Positions 41,379-51,585 of a stretch of DNA of 64,000 nucleotides are shown here, one piece after another. The DNA lies in assembly GCA_021825365.1 (NCBI GenBank), contig JAKAHR010000014.1, positions 18,190-82,189 of the forward strand. The letters are read 5' to 3'. The DNA is from Nitrospirota bacterium (GTDB lineage Bacteria > Nitrospirota > Thermodesulfovibrionia > Thermodesulfovibrionales > UBA6898). The notes under the pieces were generated by a model. That model saw only the letters and a program-made list of their open reading frames with translations, had not been told where the DNA came from and did no database searches. The translations under genes were made by a program, and so were the position numbers. The first letter of the stretch is position 1; every line of letters begins with the position of its first letter.

Positions 41379-42853
41379 AACTCGGCATGCTCCTGGAGGG
41401 AGTTGCAATGACAGGCAGCCCCGCAGACAGCGGCGTCGACATCACCGGTATCGCCTACGATTCCCGCAAGGCGGGCAAGGGCAATCTCTTTGTGGCCGTG
41501 CGCGGCGAGCATGTCGACGGCCACGTCTTCGCGGCCGACGCCGTCCGCAGGGGCGCTGCTGCGGTCGTCTATGACAAACCGCAGGTGGAGCCGGAACTTG
41601 CCGCGTCCGGTGCGGTGCTCGTCCGCGTCCAGGACAGCCGCAGGGCACTTGCGCCCCTTTCCGCGAATTTCTATGGACGACCCTCGCAGAAACTGGGGAT
41701 GATCGGCATAACCGGGACGAACGGCAAGACCACCACCTCCTACCTGATCAAGTCGATCCTTGAGACCTGGGGCAGGAAGGTGGGACTCATCGGCACGATA
41801 CAATATATGGTCGGCACGAAGGTCTTCAGGGCGGACCACACCACGCCCGAGGCGCTTGAGTTCCAGGCGATGCTCAGGCAGATGGTGGATGCCGGCTGCA
41901 GCCACGTCGTCTCGGAGGTCTCGTCCCATGCCCTTGCCCAGGGGAGGGTGGACGATACCGTCTTCGGCACAGCCGTCTTCACCAATCTCACCAGGGACCA
42001 TCTCGATTTTCACCGGACGATGGAGGCATACTTCGACGCCAAGGAACGGCTGTTCAGGGACCTCCTGCATCCCGGCGGCGCCTCGGTGATCAACTATGAC
42101 GATATATGGGGCCGCAGGCTGATGGCCCGTGTTTCAGCAGGGACGGTCGTTACGTATGGCCTCGAGACAGGGGCCGATATCAGGGCAGCTGACATCGACA
42201 ATGCCTTCGACGGACTGAGGTTCGCGCTGTTCAGCCGCGACGGGCGCCACGAAGTCGTCTCGTCCCTCACGGGACTGCCGAATGTCTATAACATCCTGGC
42301 AGCGGCAGGAGCGGCAGCGGCCATCGGAGTGCCCTGGAAGGTGATCCTCGAGGGGGTCAGTCAGGCCGGCCCGGTGAAGGGCCGCTTCGAGAAGATCGAT
42401 GCCGGGCAGAGCTTCCTCGCTGTCGTGGACTATGCCCATACGGAGGACGCCCTGGAGAGGCTTATCTATACGGCCCGCGGCCTTACCGACGGCAAGGTGA
42501 TCACCGTCTTCGGCTGCGGAGGCGACCGGGACAGGGGCAAGAGGCCCCGGATGGGGGCGCTTGCGACGAAATACAGCGACTTCGTAGTCATGACAACCGA
42601 CAATCCGAGGTCTGAAGATCCCCTGGAGATCCTGCGGGAGATCGAAAGAGGCGCGGTGCGGAGCAATTACCTTATCGAGCCTGACCGGCAGGTCGCCATC
42701 AGGAAGGCGGTGATGATGGCGGACGAGCATGACGTCGTCCTGGTGGCGGGCAAGGGGCATGAGCAGTATCAGGAGGTGGCGGGGACCCGTATCGCCTTCA
42801 GCGACCGCGCGGTCCTCGAAGAGGCGATACATCGTCTGTCTGAAAAGAAGTAG
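41375..42853 (+). CDS. murE: UDP-MurNAc-tripeptide synthetase (meso-DAP adding)
   Basis: A 492-residue Mur ligase that adds the third stem-peptide residue. ATP loop GTNGKTTTS and the DNPR signature in MTTDNPRSEDPL indicate meso-diaminopimelate as substrate, consistent with a Gram-negative wall. N-terminal Mur domain SRKAGKGNLFVAVRG. Confidence 0.97.
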   Translation: MKLGMLLEGVAMTGSPADSGVDITGIAYDSRKAGKGNLFVAVRGEHVDGHVFAADAVRRGAAAVVYDKPQVEPELAASGAVLVRVQDSRRALAPLSANFYGRPSQKLGMIGITGTNGKTTTSYLIKSILETWGRKVGLIGTIQYMVGTKVFRADHTTPEALEFQAMLRQMVDAGCSHVVSEVSSHALAQGRVDDTVFGTAVFTNLTRDHLDFHRTMEAYFDAKERLFRDLLHPGGASVINYDDIWGRRLMARVSAGTVVTYGLETGADIRAADIDNAFDGLRFALFSRDGRHEVVSSLTGLPNVYNILAAAGAAAAIGVPWKVILEGVSQAGPVKGRFEKIDAGQSFLAVVDYAHTEDALERLIYTARGLTDGKVITVFGCGGDRDRGKRPRMGALATKYSDFVVMTTDNPRSEDPLEILREIERGAVRSNYLIEPDRQVAIRKAVMMADEHDVVLVAGKGHEQYQEVAGTRIAFSDRAVLEEAIHRLSEKK

Positions 42854-42879
42854 GTAGACGTTTACAAAAAGAAGGGGGC

Positions 42880-44262
42880 ATGGGAGCAGGGAGTATGGGG
42901 GTATTGACTGTTGAAGAGATACTGAAGGCCACGGGCGGAACCGTGCTCCGGAGTGGTGCGTCCGCATTCACCGGCGTCTCCATAGATTCACGGAGCATCA
43001 ACCCCGGGGAACTCTTCATCGCCATCAGGGGAGAGCGGTTCGATGGCCATGATTTTATCACCGCATCCCTGACGGGAAGCGGAGCGATCGTCGAAAGACC
43101 ACCGGCCGAGCGGCCCGAGGGAAAGACGATCATCCTCGTAGGCAGCACACTCACCGCGCTCCAGGATATCGCCCGTCACCTGCGCCGGAAGTTCGATGTC
43201 CCCGTGGTGGGAGTCACCGGCACCAACGGCAAGACGACAACCAAGGAATTGATCGCAGCGGTCCTCGGCCGGAGGCACAAGGTCCTCAGGACGACCGGTA
43301 ATCTCAACAACCATATCGGCCTCCCCCTCTGCATAGCCAACATGGCGGGTGATGAAACGGCGATGGTGCTCGAAATGGGTTCCAACGCCGAAGGCGACAT
43401 CCGGCTGCTCTGCGGGGTGGGCCTCCCCGGCTACGCGGTGGTGACGAACGTGGGGCCTGCTCATCTTGAGGGATTCGGCAGCATCGAGACTGTCCGAAAG
43501 ACGGACCTCGAGATCCTCGAATATGCGAAAACGGTCGTCATCAACGCTGATGACCGTTTCCTGATGGAAGGACTGAAAGGCTTCAGCGGCAAGACGATCA
43601 CCTACGGCATCGGGCACGAGGCGGATGTCATGGCCCGCGATATTGCGGAAGGGGACAGCGGTGCGGCATTCCGGCTCTGCTTTCGTGACGGCGGCGATAT
43701 CGCCATCAGACTTTCCATCCCCGGCAGGTTCAATGTCTATAACGCCCTCGCTGCCTCCGCCATCGGCGCGGAACTCGGCATGGGAAAGGACGATATCAGG
43801 CGCGGGCTGGAGCCGTTCTCCGGCGTGCCCCTGCGGATGGAGATCAGGCATGTCATGGGCGCGACGGTGATCAGCGACGTTTATAACGCCAACCCCGCCT
43901 CCATGGAGGCCGCGCTGCAGGAACTGGTCCGTCTGAGAAAGGGCCGGGCGATCGCGGTGCTCGGCGACATGCTCGAACTCGGCAGCCACTCCGTGGCTGC
44001 TCACGAACGGCTCATCGGCCGGCTCGTTGAAGAGGGCGTGGGAGTCCTCATCGCGGTGGGCGGCGAGATGAGGCGGGCTGCAGCCGGATTTTCGGGCACC
44101 GCCTATCTGGCCGAGAATTCGGATACCGCCCGGGACATCCTCCTGGGCATCAGCAGGGAGGGGGACACCATCCTCGTGAAGGGCTCCCGGGGCATGCGCA
44201 TGGAACGGGTGCTCGCGGGCCGGGGTGCGGCGGTTCCGAAGGAGGGCAACCATGCTCTATAA
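42880..44262 (+). CDS. murF: UDP-MurNAc-pentapeptide synthetase
   Basis: A 460-residue Mur ligase adding D-Ala-D-Ala. ATP loop [15 protein letters not shown], central [12 protein letters not shown] and C-terminal [13 protein letters not shown] are typical. ATG 42880 is taken; ATG 42895 ([10 protein letters not shown]) is an equally plausible start with GGGAG before it. It overlaps mraY by 11 bases. Confidence 0.97.
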   Translation: MGAGSMGVLTVEEILKATGGTVLRSGASAFTGVSIDSRSINPGELFIAIRGERFDGHDFITASLTGSGAIVERPPAERPEGKTIILVGSTLTALQDIARHLRRKFDVPVVGVTGTNGKTTTKELIAAVLGRRHKVLRTTGNLNNHIGLPLCIANMAGDETAMVLEMGSNAEGDIRLLCGVGLPGYAVVTNVGPAHLEGFGSIETVRKTDLEILEYAKTVVINADDRFLMEGLKGFSGKTITYGIGHEADVMARDIAEGDSGAAFRLCFRDGGDIAIRLSIPGRFNVYNALAASAIGAELGMGKDDIRRGLEPFSGVPLRMEIRHVMGATVISDVYNANPASMEAALQELVRLRKGRAIAVLGDMLELGSHSVAAHERLIGRLVEEGVGVLIAVGGEMRRAAAGFSGTAYLAENSDTARDILLGISREGDTILVKGSRGMRMERVLAGRGAAVPKEGNHAL

Positions 44263-45334
44263 GCTCCTCTTCAGCCTCCACGAACTCATGTCGCCGCTGA
44301 ATGTCTTCCGGTACATCACCTTCAGGACCGCGCTGGCGATCATCACCGCGATGCTCCTTTCTCTCCTGATCGGGCCGGGGATCATCCGGTGGCTGAAGCA
44401 GGTGAGCCTGACCCAGCAGATCAGGAACGACGGGCCGCAGACGCATCTGAAGAAATCGGGGACGCCGACCATGGGCGGGCTCATCATCATCGTCTCGATC
44501 CTCCTGACTCTGCTGCTGTGGGGCGACCTGGAGAACAAGTATGTCTGGATCATGCTGGCGTCTCTCGTCGGCTACGGGGCGATCGGCCTGCTCGACGACT
44601 ATCTCAAGGTAATCAGGAAGAACCCCAAGGGACTCCGGGCCTGGTATAAGTTCGGGGCGCAGATCGGCCTCGCCCTGGTCATCGGGGTCATCCTGTACAT
44701 GAATCCCAAAGACCCCTACAACGACGTCCTGAGCGTGCCCTTCTTCAAGAGGTGGCTCGTGGACCTCGGCTGGTTTTACATACCCTTTTCGATACTCGTC
44801 ATCGTCGGCTCTTCCAATGCCGTGAACCTTACCGACGGGATCGACGGGCTGGCGGTCGGCCTTGTCGGCATCGCCCTGCTTGCGAACATGATACTCGTCT
44901 ATATCTCGGGAAATGCGAAGTTCGCCCAGTACCTCCAGGTGCTCTACCTCCCGGGGACCGGCGAACTGACCGTCGTCTGCGGCGCGATGCTGGGGGCCTC
45001 CCTCGGCTTTCTCTGGTTCAACGCATACCCTGCCGATGTCTTCATGGGGGATGTCGGCTCACTCGGCCTCGGGGGCGCCCTCGGCACCCTGGCCGTTATT
45101 ACCAAGCACGAGATAGTCCTGGCGGTTGTTGGAGGGATTTTTGTTATCGAGACGCTTTCCGTCATGTTTCAGGTGGCGTCATTCAAACTGACCGGAAAGC
45201 GCATATTCCGCATGGCGCCGATCCACCATCATTTCGAATTGAAGGGTTGGCACGAATCAAAGGTCATCATCCGGTTCTGGATCGTGGGGATCATGCTGGC
45301 GCTGCTGAGCCTGGCAACACTGAAATTGAGGTGA
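44252..45334 (+). CDS. mraY: Phospho-MurNAc-pentapeptide transferase
   Basis: A 360-residue polytopic enzyme (about ten TM segments) that makes lipid I on undecaprenyl phosphate. ATG 44252 is preferred because GAAGGAGGG precedes it. Active-site loops include [32 protein letters not shown] and [12 protein letters not shown]. Overlaps murF. Confidence 0.97.
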   Translation: MLYKLLFSLHELMSPLNVFRYITFRTALAIITAMLLSLLIGPGIIRWLKQVSLTQQIRNDGPQTHLKKSGTPTMGGLIIIVSILLTLLLWGDLENKYVWIMLASLVGYGAIGLLDDYLKVIRKNPKGLRAWYKFGAQIGLALVIGVILYMNPKDPYNDVLSVPFFKRWLVDLGWFYIPFSILVIVGSSNAVNLTDGIDGLAVGLVGIALLANMILVYISGNAKFAQYLQVLYLPGTGELTVVCGAMLGASLGFLWFNAYPADVFMGDVGSLGLGGALGTLAVITKHEIVLAVVGGIFVIETLSVMFQVASFKLTGKRIFRMAPIHHHFELKGWHESKVIIRFWIVGIMLALLSLATLKLR

Positions 45335-45336
45335 TC

Positions 45337-46446
45337 ATGAAGAAACATCAAGAACAGCACGGCGCAGAGACCAGGAGGAACGGGCACCATATCCTTCTCC
45401 TTGCAGCGGCGTTTTTCCTGCTGGCCGCTCTTGTCGCCGGCGAGGCCCTTGCCGGTGAGATACTCTCCCGGGCGGCTGTTGTCATGGATTCGGAGACCGG
45501 GAGGGTCCTGTATGCGAAGAACCCGGACCTCAGGCTGATGCCCGCCAGCACCACCAAGCTCATGACTGCGCTTGTGGTGGTGGAGCGGGCCAATCTCAAG
45601 GACGTGGTCACGGTCAGCAAGTACGCTGCCTCGGTATCCGCCACGCGCGTGGGCCTCAGGGCGGGCGACCGGGTCACGGTCGAGTCCCTCCTCTATGCCG
45701 CCCTCATGAAGTCGGCGAATGATGCCGCCGTGGCCCTGGCCGAGGCGGTGGCAGGGTCGGAGGAGAAGTTCGTCGAGCTGATGAACAGGAAGGCGATTGC
45801 CATCGGCGCCAATGACACCCGCTACATCAATGCCAACGGCCTGCCGGGAGACGGACAGTACATCACCGCCTTCGACCTTGCCAAGGTCATGCGCCAGGCG
45901 ATCAGGTACCCGATCCTCAAGGAGGTGCTCGGGACGAGGATCACCGAGGTCTCTACCGAGACAGGCAAGAAGATGTTCATCAGGAACACCAACCGGCTGC
46001 TCTGGTCGGACGAGGAACTCCTCGGCGGCAAGACCGGCTATACGCGACAGGCCCGCCACTGCTTTGTGTGCGCCGGCGAGCGGGATAAAGATACGATCAT
46101 CGTGGCACTCCTGGGAGCGCCCAGCAGGGAACTGCTCTGGAAGGAGTCGGAAGAACTGCTCACCTTCGGCGCAAAGGTGATGAACAAGACAGAGGAGCCG
46201 GTCGTCTATCTCGCAAAGACGGACTACGCGCAACCGGCTGTCATGAAGGCCTCTTACGGCAAGAAGGCCTCCGGGCACAAGGTCAAGCTGAAGGCAAAGG
46301 CCCGCAAGCACAAGGCGCATTATGCAAAGAAGAAGTCAGCGTCAAAGACGAAGCTCGCCTCAAGGCAGAGGAAGAAGTCGCGGGTCCTCGCGAAAAACCG
46401 AAAGGCGATCAGACAGGATACCGGGCAGGGGGACGATGGAGCGTAA
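45337..46446 (+). CDS. dacA: D-alanyl-D-alanine carboxypeptidase (PBP5/DacA-type)
   Basis: A 369-residue low-molecular-mass PBP that trims pentapeptide side chains. The start is ATG 45337, two bases after mraY; the longer frame upstream reads mraY out of frame. Signal peptide (ILLLAAAFFLLAALVAGEAL), then the catalytic triad motifs STTK in MPASTTKLMTAL, SAN in MKSANDAAVAL and KTG in GGKTGYTRQ. After the catalytic domain there is a highly basic tail of about 70 residues (KASGHKVKLKAKARKHKAHY) in place of the usual amphipathic anchor. Its position inside the dcw cluster is unusual. Confidence 0.92.
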   Translation: MKKHQEQHGAETRRNGHHILLLAAAFFLLAALVAGEALAGEILSRAAVVMDSETGRVLYAKNPDLRLMPASTTKLMTALVVVERANLKDVVTVSKYAASVSATRVGLRAGDRVTVESLLYAALMKSANDAAVALAEAVAGSEEKFVELMNRKAIAIGANDTRYINANGLPGDGQYITAFDLAKVMRQAIRYPILKEVLGTRITEVSTETGKKMFIRNTNRLLWSDEELLGGKTGYTRQARHCFVCAGERDKDTIIVALLGAPSRELLWKESEELLTFGAKVMNKTEEPVVYLAKTDYAQPAVMKASYGKKASGHKVKLKAKARKHKAHYAKKKSASKTKLASRQRKKSRVLAKNRKAIRQDTGQGDDGA

Positions 46447-47863
46447 CGCCGGAAAGGTCACGGTCGTCGGTCTGGCCCGCAGCGGCGTCGGCGCCGCCAA
46501 CCTGCTCGCCCGCAGAGGGGCCGAGGTGACGGTAACGGACAGGAAGCCTGCTGCGCAGCTGAGGGAACAGGCGGCGATGCTTCAGCCGTCCGTGCGTCTC
46601 AGCCTCGGCAGCCATCCCGAAGAGCTTTTCACCGCAGCCGACCTGGTGGTGGTGAGCCCCGGCGTGCCGATGGATATCGCACCCCTTGGCCTGGCGAGGT
46701 CTCGCGGCATCCCGGTCATCGGCGAGCTGGAACTGGCGTATGAAATCTGTCAGGAGAAAGGGACCCGTGCAAGGGACTCCTTTCTTGCGGTGACCGGCGC
46801 CAACGGCAAGTCGACGACTACCACGCTCCTTGACTTCATCATGAGAAAGGCCGGCTTTTCGACGATCCTTGCCGGAAATATCGGAAATGCCCTCTCCGAG
46901 GAGCTGAATAAACGGGGTTTCGGCACCGCCGGCAAGGAAGCGCCGCTGCCTGACTTTGTTGTCCTGGAGGTCTCGAGCTTCCAACTGGAGGCGATCCGGG
47001 AGTTCAGGCCCCATGTCGCCTCTTTGCTCAACATAACCCCGGACCATCTGGACCGGTATCATTCCCTCGCGGAATACGCCTCTGCCAAGGCGCGCATATT
47101 CGAGAGGCAGGACGACCATGACCTTCTCGTGCTGAATGCGGATGACCCTGAGACGGTGCGGTTGTGCGCGGACCAGGAGAAGAAGCGGGTGGCGGGCATG
47201 CCGCAGGTCTTCTTCTTCAGCCGGATGAAGGAGGTCAGGGGCGTCTACTGCTCCGGCGGGATTATCTATGCCGATCTCACAGCCGGGGGCGGAGCAGGCC
47301 GGAGGCGGCTCATGGCGGCCGGAGAGGTCGCCATTAAAGGTGTCCATAACCTGGAGAATGCCATGGCCGCCGCGGCCATGGCTCTCCTTGCAGGCTGCCC
47401 CGACGGGGCGGTCATAGATGCGCTCAGGGAATTCAGGGGACTCGAGCACAGACTCGAATTCGTTCGGGAGCTCGGCGGCGTCCGCTACTTCAACGACTCG
47501 AAGGGCACGAACGTCGGCGCGGTGATAAAGTCTTTGGAGAGTTTTACCGAGCCCCTCATCCTTATCGCAGGGGGCAGGGACAAGGCGGGTGATTTTTCCG
47601 CCCTGCGGGACCTGGTATCGCAGCGGGTCAAGACCCTCGTGCTGATCGGAGAGGCGTCCGGGAAGATACGCGACGCCCTGGCCGACGTCACCGAGGCGGT
47701 CCTCGCCCGGGACCTTGGCGATGCGGTCACAATAGCCCGCAGCAGGGCGGCAGCGGGCGACGTGGTCCTGCTTTCTCCCGCCTGCGCAAGCTTCGACATG
47801 TTCCGGGACTTCGAAGACAGGGGACGGCAGTTCAAGGAGATCGTGAGAGGACTCAACGGATGA
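46436..47863 (+). CDS. murD: UDP-MurNAc-L-alanine:D-glutamate ligase
   Basis: A 475-residue Mur ligase. ATG 46436 (MERNAGKVTVVGLARSGVGA) overlaps the dacA end by 11 bases; upstream frame belongs to dacA out of frame. ATP loop GANGKSTTTTLLDFI, then LEVSSFQLEAI and FNDSKGTNVGAVIKSL are diagnostic. Confidence 0.97.
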   Translation: MERNAGKVTVVGLARSGVGAANLLARRGAEVTVTDRKPAAQLREQAAMLQPSVRLSLGSHPEELFTAADLVVVSPGVPMDIAPLGLARSRGIPVIGELELAYEICQEKGTRARDSFLAVTGANGKSTTTTLLDFIMRKAGFSTILAGNIGNALSEELNKRGFGTAGKEAPLPDFVVLEVSSFQLEAIREFRPHVASLLNITPDHLDRYHSLAEYASAKARIFERQDDHDLLVLNADDPETVRLCADQEKKRVAGMPQVFFFSRMKEVRGVYCSGGIIYADLTAGGGAGRRRLMAAGEVAIKGVHNLENAMAAAAMALLAGCPDGAVIDALREFRGLEHRLEFVRELGGVRYFNDSKGTNVGAVIKSLESFTEPLILIAGGRDKAGDFSALRDLVSQRVKTLVLIGEASGKIRDALADVTEAVLARDLGDAVTIARSRAAAGDVVLLSPACASFDMFRDFEDRGRQFKEIVRGLNG

Positions 47864-49068
47864 CGGACACCCGAGCGGCATGTGTCAAGGCGCCTGTGGC
47901 AAGGACCTATGACCGCCTGCTGCTGTTCATCATGCTCCTGCTCGTCGCCTTCGGCGCCCTGATGATCTACAGCTCGACCTCGGTGGTGACCCCGGTCTTT
48001 GCGAAACGCCACATCGGCGAGTTCTATTATTTCAAGAGGCATCTCTTCACGATGCTGCTCGGAGCGCTCGCCCTGCTCTTTGCATACCGGCTGAAACCGT
48101 CCGTGCTCAGGAAGGCGGCGGTCCCTCTTCTCGTCTTCTCCTTCGTGCTCCTGCTCGCCGTCTTCCTGCCGCATGTCGGCGTGACGGCAGGCGGGGCGCG
48201 CCGCTGGATACGTCTGTGGCCGACGACCTTCCAGCCCTCGGAGCTGGTAAAGCTCGCCATGGTCATCTTCCTCGCACGGTACATGTCCCTGCCGGACTAC
48301 AATACCGAGAAGTTCAGCTCCTTCATCAAGCCGCTGGTAGTCATGGCGGTCTTTCAGCTGGTCTTTCTGAAGCAGCCGGACTTCGGCTCCACGATGAGCC
48401 TTGCCCTTCTTACCCTGGCGATGCTCTTTGTCTCCGGCATGAAACTCAGGTACATAGCATCCGTCCTCGTCCTGGCGATCCCCGTGATCTACAAGCTTGC
48501 CCTCGAGCCGTACCGGCTGCGGAGGATCACCTCTTTCCTCGATCCCTGGAAGGACCCCCTGGGCAGCGGGTTTCAGCTGGCGCAGTCCTTCATCTCCCTG
48601 GGCAGCGGCGGAATCGCCGGCCTCGGTCTGGGCGAATCACGCCAGAAGCTGGCGTTCCTGCCCGCCTCGCACACGGACTTCATCTTCTGCCTCGTGGGGG
48701 AGGAACTCGGCCTCGTGGGCGCGTCCGTCCTGATCGCGCTCTTTATCTTCCTCTTTGTCAGGGGGATTTCGATCGCCTCGGCGACGAGGGATAAATTCGT
48801 CAGCTATCTCGCCTACGGCCTGACTCTCATGATATCCCTCCAGGCGCTGATCAACTTCGCGGTGGTCACCGGCCTCGTGCCGACAAAGGGGCTCCCCCTG
48901 CCGTTCATGAGCTACGGAGGTTCCGCCCTCCTCGTGAACATGGCCGCCATCGGCCTGCTGCTGCGGATATCCCGGGGGGACGACGAGCAGCCGGCCGAAG
49001 ACAACAGGAACCTGAAGGCGAGGATCATCGCCAAGAGAAATATCTACAGCAGGAAGGGGTGCCGGTGA
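47860..49068 (+). CDS. ftsW: Septal peptidoglycan polymerase FtsW
   Basis: A 402-residue SEDS-family glycosyltransferase with ten predicted TM segments. The signatures GARRWIRLWPTTFQPSE, PDFGSTMSLALLTL and LPFMSYGGSALLVNM are intact. It works with FtsI at the septum. Overlaps murD by 4 bases and murG by 4. Confidence 0.96.
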   Translation: MTDTRAACVKAPVARTYDRLLLFIMLLLVAFGALMIYSSTSVVTPVFAKRHIGEFYYFKRHLFTMLLGALALLFAYRLKPSVLRKAAVPLLVFSFVLLLAVFLPHVGVTAGGARRWIRLWPTTFQPSELVKLAMVIFLARYMSLPDYNTEKFSSFIKPLVVMAVFQLVFLKQPDFGSTMSLALLTLAMLFVSGMKLRYIASVLVLAIPVIYKLALEPYRLRRITSFLDPWKDPLGSGFQLAQSFISLGSGGIAGLGLGESRQKLAFLPASHTDFIFCLVGEELGLVGASVLIALFIFLFVRGISIASATRDKFVSYLAYGLTLMISLQALINFAVVTGLVPTKGLPLPFMSYGGSALLVNMAAIGLLLRISRGDDEQPAEDNRNLKARIIAKRNIYSRKGCR

Positions 49069-50207
49069 AGGTGATCATCGCCGGAGGCGGAACAGGTGGC
49101 CATCTCTTCCCCGGTCTGGCGCTGGCCGAGGAGTTCAGACGGAGGGATGCCGGCACGGAGGTCGTCTTCGTGGGAACGGAGCACGGCATCGAGGCGCGGA
49201 TCGTGCCGAGAGAAGGGTATCCCCTTCAGTTCCTCAGGGCGGAAGGTCTTGTCGGCGGATCGCTCCTGAAGAAGGCGCGCTCGTCCGTCAAACTGATGCT
49301 GGCGATGTTCGATGCCAAACGGATCCTCCGGGAGGTGCGGCCGGACATCGTTATCGGCGTCGGAGGGTACGCCTCGGGCGCGATCGTGCTCATGGCCCAT
49401 ATGAAGTCTTTGCCGACTCTCGTCCACGAGCAGAACTCGGTCCCGGGTCTCACCAACAAGATCCTCGGCAAGTTCGTGCGCGCGGTCTGCGTCACCTACC
49501 AGGAGAGCATCTCCTCCTTTCCGATGGGCAAGGCATATCTCACGGGAAACCCGATCAGGCCGAGGATACTCAGGGGAGAGCGTGAGGCTGCGTTCCGTCT
49601 CTTCTCCCTCGACGAGAAGCTCTTCACCGTATTCGTCTTCGGCGGCAGTTCCGGCGCCCGGTCGATCAACAGGACGATGGTGGACGCCCTGAACCATCTG
49701 GCCGACCTCAGGGACAAGATCCAGTTCCTCCACCAGACCGGCGACAGGGACTACGAGAATATCCGGGAGGCGTACCGCAAGGCGGGCGCTCGGGGAACGG
49801 TCGCCCCCTTTATTTACCAGATGCCGGAGGCGTATGCCGCGGCCGATGTGGTCATCTCCCGGGCGGGCGCGACAACCCTCGCCGAGATCACGGCGATCGG
49901 CAAACCCGCCATCCTCATCCCCTATCCCTATGCGGCGGGAAGGCATCAGGAGTTCAACGCCCTGAAGCTCAGGGAGATGGGCGCGGCCCTCATGCTCATG
50001 GAGAATGAACTCACCGGCGAGGCGCTTGCCCGCCAGATTCGCGACCTCTATGACAACGAGTCCCTCAGGGACGAGATGCAGAAGACCTCGCGGGGCCTGG
50101 GCAGGCCGGATGCCTGCTCCCGGATCGTCGACATAGCGCTCAGCCTGGTGAAGGAGCGCAGGAACGGACGGAAGGCGGCCAGGGAGGCGAAGGGTTCCCG
50201 TGTTTGA
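49065..50207 (+). CDS. murG: MurG, lipid II-forming GlcNAc transferase
   Basis: A 380-residue GT-B glycosyltransferase on the inner face of the membrane. GTG 49065 overlaps the ftsW stop (GTGA) and has AGGAAGGGG upstream; GTG 49059 is an alternative. Signatures IIAGGGTGGHLFPGLALAEE, GGYASGAIVLMA, HEQNSVPGLTNK and FGGSSGARSIN. Confidence 0.97.
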   Translation: MKVIIAGGGTGGHLFPGLALAEEFRRRDAGTEVVFVGTEHGIEARIVPREGYPLQFLRAEGLVGGSLLKKARSSVKLMLAMFDAKRILREVRPDIVIGVGGYASGAIVLMAHMKSLPTLVHEQNSVPGLTNKILGKFVRAVCVTYQESISSFPMGKAYLTGNPIRPRILRGEREAAFRLFSLDEKLFTVFVFGGSSGARSINRTMVDALNHLADLRDKIQFLHQTGDRDYENIREAYRKAGARGTVAPFIYQMPEAYAAADVVISRAGATTLAEITAIGKPAILIPYPYAAGRHQEFNALKLREMGAALMLMENELTGEALARQIRDLYDNESLRDEMQKTSRGLGRPDACSRIVDIALSLVKERRNGRKAAREAKGSRV

Positions 50208-51585
50208 ACGGTACAAGGTCATCCACTTTGTCGGTATCGGAGGCGTCGGCATGTCCGGCATCGCCGAGGTGCTTTCGAACCTCGGGTATGACGTGACAGG
50301 CTCTGACCTCCGGGAATCCGAGACCACGAGGCGGCTCCGGGACATGGGCATACAGGTATACATCGGCCACAAGGCGGACAATATCGACAGCGCCCATGTT
50401 GTCGTTGTTTCCTCCGCCGTCCGGGAAGACAACCCCGAGGTGCTCGAGGCGGCGCGGCGCGCTGTCCCGGTCATCCCCCGCGCCGAGATGCTCGCGGAGC
50501 TCGCCCGGCTGAAGTACGGCATCCTCATTGCCGGCGCCCACGGGAAGACGACGACGACATCCCTTATCTCGACGGTCCTCGGCCACGGCGGTCTCGACCC
50601 GACGATCATCATCGGGGGGAAGCTCAAGGGCATCGGCAGCAACGCCCGCCTCGGGCGGGGCGATTTCCTCGTCGCCGAGGCGGATGAGAGCGACGGTTCG
50701 TTCCTCACCCTCTCTCCGACCATCGCCGTGGTAACGAACATCGACCGCGAGCACATGGACTTCTTCAAGAGCATGGAGGTGCTCAGGGCCGCCTTTCTCT
50801 CGTTTGTGAACAAGGTCCCTTTCTACGGGGTCGCCTTCCTCTGCGCGGAGAACGAGCATCTCCGGGAGATCATGCCCCAGATACACCGGAGGTTCGTCAC
50901 CTACGGCTTCGGCGCGTCGTGCGACATCATCGCCGACCGCATCGAGAAGGCGTTCATGTCCGCCTCCTTCGACGTTTCCTACCGGGGGAAGAACCTCGGC
51001 AGGTTTACCCTGCCGGTGCCGGGGATGCACAACGTGCTCAACTCGCTCGCCTGCATCGGCGTCGGGCTCGAACTCCAGATGAGCGTGCACGACATAAGGG
51101 ATGCGCTGGCGTCCTTCAGCGGGATTCAGCGGAGGTTCGAATTCAAGGGCGAGGCGAAGGGCGTGCGGGTCTATGACGACTACGGCCACCATCCCACCGA
51201 GGTCAGGGCGACGATCGCGGCCGCGAGGGACAACCTGGCGTATCTCACCGGAGGCCCCCGGCTGTTTGTGGTGTTCCAGCCCCACCGGTATACCCGCACG
51301 GCGGATCTCATGGATACCTTCTCCTCTTCCTTTTCGGGTGTAGACAGGCTGGTGCTTCTGGATATCTATCCTGCCGGAGAAAGACCGGTCCCGGGAGTCA
51401 CGTCCCAGGCGCTCTTCGACCGGATCGCGCGGGTGGGCCAGTCGAACGTTGTGTACGAAAAGGACAGGGACGAGGCGATCGGACATCTTGCTGCAGAGCT
51501 GCGCAGCGGCGATATCCTGCTCACCCTCGGCGCAGGCGATGTATGGAAGCTGGGGGAGGCGGTGCTGGAGAGGCTCCATGATTGA
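50200..51585 (+). CDS. murC: UDP-MurNAc:L-alanine ligase
   Basis: A 461-residue Mur ligase adding the first stem residue. GTG start overlapping murG by 8 bases. VHFVGIGGVGMSGIAEV, ATP loop AGAHGKTTTTSLIS, and YDDYGHHPTEVRATI are diagnostic for MurC. Confidence 0.97.
   Translation: MFERYKVIHFVGIGGVGMSGIAEVLSNLGYDVTGSDLRESETTRRLRDMGIQVYIGHKADNIDSAHVVVVSSAVREDNPEVLEAARRAVPVIPRAEMLAELARLKYGILIAGAHGKTTTTSLISTVLGHGGLDPTIIIGGKLKGIGSNARLGRGDFLVAEADESDGSFLTLSPTIAVVTNIDREHMDFFKSMEVLRAAFLSFVNKVPFYGVAFLCAENEHLREIMPQIHRRFVTYGFGASCDIIADRIEKAFMSASFDVSYRGKNLGRFTLPVPGMHNVLNSLACIGVGLELQMSVHDIRDALASFSGIQRRFEFKGEAKGVRVYDDYGHHPTEVRATIAAARDNLAYLTGGPRLFVVFQPHRYTRTADLMDTFSSSFSGVDRLVLLDIYPAGERPVPGVTSQALFDRIARVGQSNVVYEKDRDEAIGHLAAELRSGDILLTLGAGDVWKLGEAVLERLHD

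Noticed and set aside
44752..45336. Upstream extension of the carboxypeptidase gene to 564 residues
   Set aside because: It reads mraY in another frame; a signal peptide starts at ATG 45337.
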